Positions 14,370-14,865 of a stretch of 14,865 bases of DNA are shown piece by piece (positions within the stretch are counted from its first letter, which is position 1; each line of letters starts with the position of its first letter). The stretch is from positions 1 to 14,865 of the forward strand of contig JADGQP010000035.1 of NCBI GenBank assembly GCA_017881705.1, read 5' to 3'. The translations under genes and the position numbers were made by a program. Below the pieces are notes generated by a model. It made no database searches and was not told the DNA's origin. It worked only from the letters and a program-made list of their open reading frames with translations. The stretch comes from Christensenellaceae bacterium. Lineage in GTDB: Bacteria > Bacillota > Clostridia > Christensenellales > Aristaeellaceae.

Positions 14370-14865
14370 CGTGCGAAACCTTACCGTGTGTTATGGCCAG
14401 CTGTGTGTGGCGCGAGACGTGAGCTTTTCGGTTCGGGCAGGGGAGTGGCTGATGATCGCCGGCCCCAACGGCGCCGGCAAATCCACGGTGCTCAACGCCG
14501 TGGCCCAGGGCGTGCCCTATACGGGCGAGGCGCTGTGGAACGGGCGGGATCTGCGCCATGTTAAGGCACGCGAGCGGGCACACATCATGGGCGTATTGAG
14601 CCAGAGCCATTCGGTGGGGTATGCTTTTACCGTTGAGGAAATTGTTCGCTTGGGACGCTATGCCTATTCCGGAGCGTTTTCGGGTCCTGCCGAGGCGGAC
14701 GAACGTGCGGTGAAGGATGCGTTGGATGTGACCGGCCTTGAGCCTTTTCGCTATCACTCCGTGCTCACCCTTTCCGGCGGCGAGCTGCAGCGCACGTTTC
14801 TGGCGCAGCTTTTTGCGCAGGATCCAAGCCTGCTGCTGCTGGACGAGCCGACCAATCATTTGGAC
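14362..14865 (+). CDS. btuD: ABC transporter ATP-binding protein, cobalamin uptake, 3' end cut off
   Basis: The first 168 residues of the ATPase that powers the BtuC-like permease. Walker A is GPNGAGKST at residues 34-42, the Q-loop glutamine is Q81 in LSQSHS, the signature motif is LSGGELQR from residue 137, and Walker B is LLLLDEP at 157-163, followed by TNHLD as the window ends. All parts needed for ATP hydrolysis up to the D-loop are intact. ATG at 14362 overlaps the btuC stop by 8 nt, with AGGGGG about 7 nt upstream inside btuC. The same subfamily also serves siderophore and haem importers (FhuC, HmuV); the riboswitch at the head of the operon supports cobalamin. Confidence 0.93.
   Translation, partial: MLDVRNLTVCYGQLCVARDVSFSVRAGEWLMIAGPNGAGKSTVLNAVAQGVPYTGEALWNGRDLRHVKARERAHIMGVLSQSHSVGYAFTVEEIVRLGRYAYSGAFSGPAEADERAVKDALDVTGLEPFRYHSVLTLSGGELQRTFLAQLFAQDPSLLLLDEPTNHLD

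Noticed and set aside
14329..14859. Minus-strand frame opposite the ATPase
   Set aside because: The plus strand carries Walker A, Q-loop, signature and Walker B motifs in order, so the minus frame is a shadow.

Overview
The window looks like chromosomal DNA of a Gram-positive, anaerobe-type Firmicute, most likely class Clostridia. The reasons are strong AGGAGG-type ribosome binding sites, near-consensus sigma-A promoters, an LplB/LplC-type sugar transporter without its own ATPase gene, and a solute-binding protein with a typical clostridial signal peptide. Genus cannot be read from this stretch. No rRNA, tRNA, CRISPR array, transposase or phage gene was seen.

Region 1 (1-8372, minus strand) is a carbohydrate-type uptake and ester-hydrolysis cluster. 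In transcription order it holds an MFS transporter, an alpha/beta-hydrolase esterase of the carbohydrate acetyl/feruloyl esterase kind, two ABC permeases (LplB-like and LplC-like), a class-C beta-lactamase-fold serine hydrolase, a metallo-beta-lactamase-fold hydrolase, and an ABC solute-binding protein cut off by the window start. Two secondary structures lie inside it: a strong hairpin between the esterase and permease genes, and a stem just upstream of the binding-protein gene. No glycoside hydrolase and no transporter ATPase is present.

Region 2 (8344-9886) is the control module. Two near-consensus promoters point away from each other, with their -35 boxes about 50 bp apart. The minus promoter reads into region 1 and the plus promoter into a LacI-family repressor gene. 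Both transcripts would have leaders of about 430 nt. The likely logic is a local repressor controlling the cluster, and perhaps itself, in response to a sugar-like ligand.

Region 3 (9887-11805, plus) is about 600 bp with no clear gene, holding small open frames and a promoter, followed by a CPA2-type cation:proton antiporter. It appears functionally separate from region 1.

Region 4 (11836-14865, plus) is a cobalamin uptake operon. A strong promoter leads into a cobalamin riboswitch, an intrinsic terminator, and then a binding lipoprotein (btuF-like), a FecCD permease (btuC-like) and the start of the ATPase (btuD-like, cut off by the window end). A tandem 24-bp repeat plus a perfect hairpin lies between btuF and btuC.

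The least ordinary parts are the region 1 combination of three different hydrolase folds with a sugar transporter, the symmetric long-leader control region, and the several intergenic RNA-like structures. Nothing here proves a new system. The best candidate is the esterase/beta-lactamase-fold/MBL-fold transport cluster, whose substrate cannot be named from sequence.
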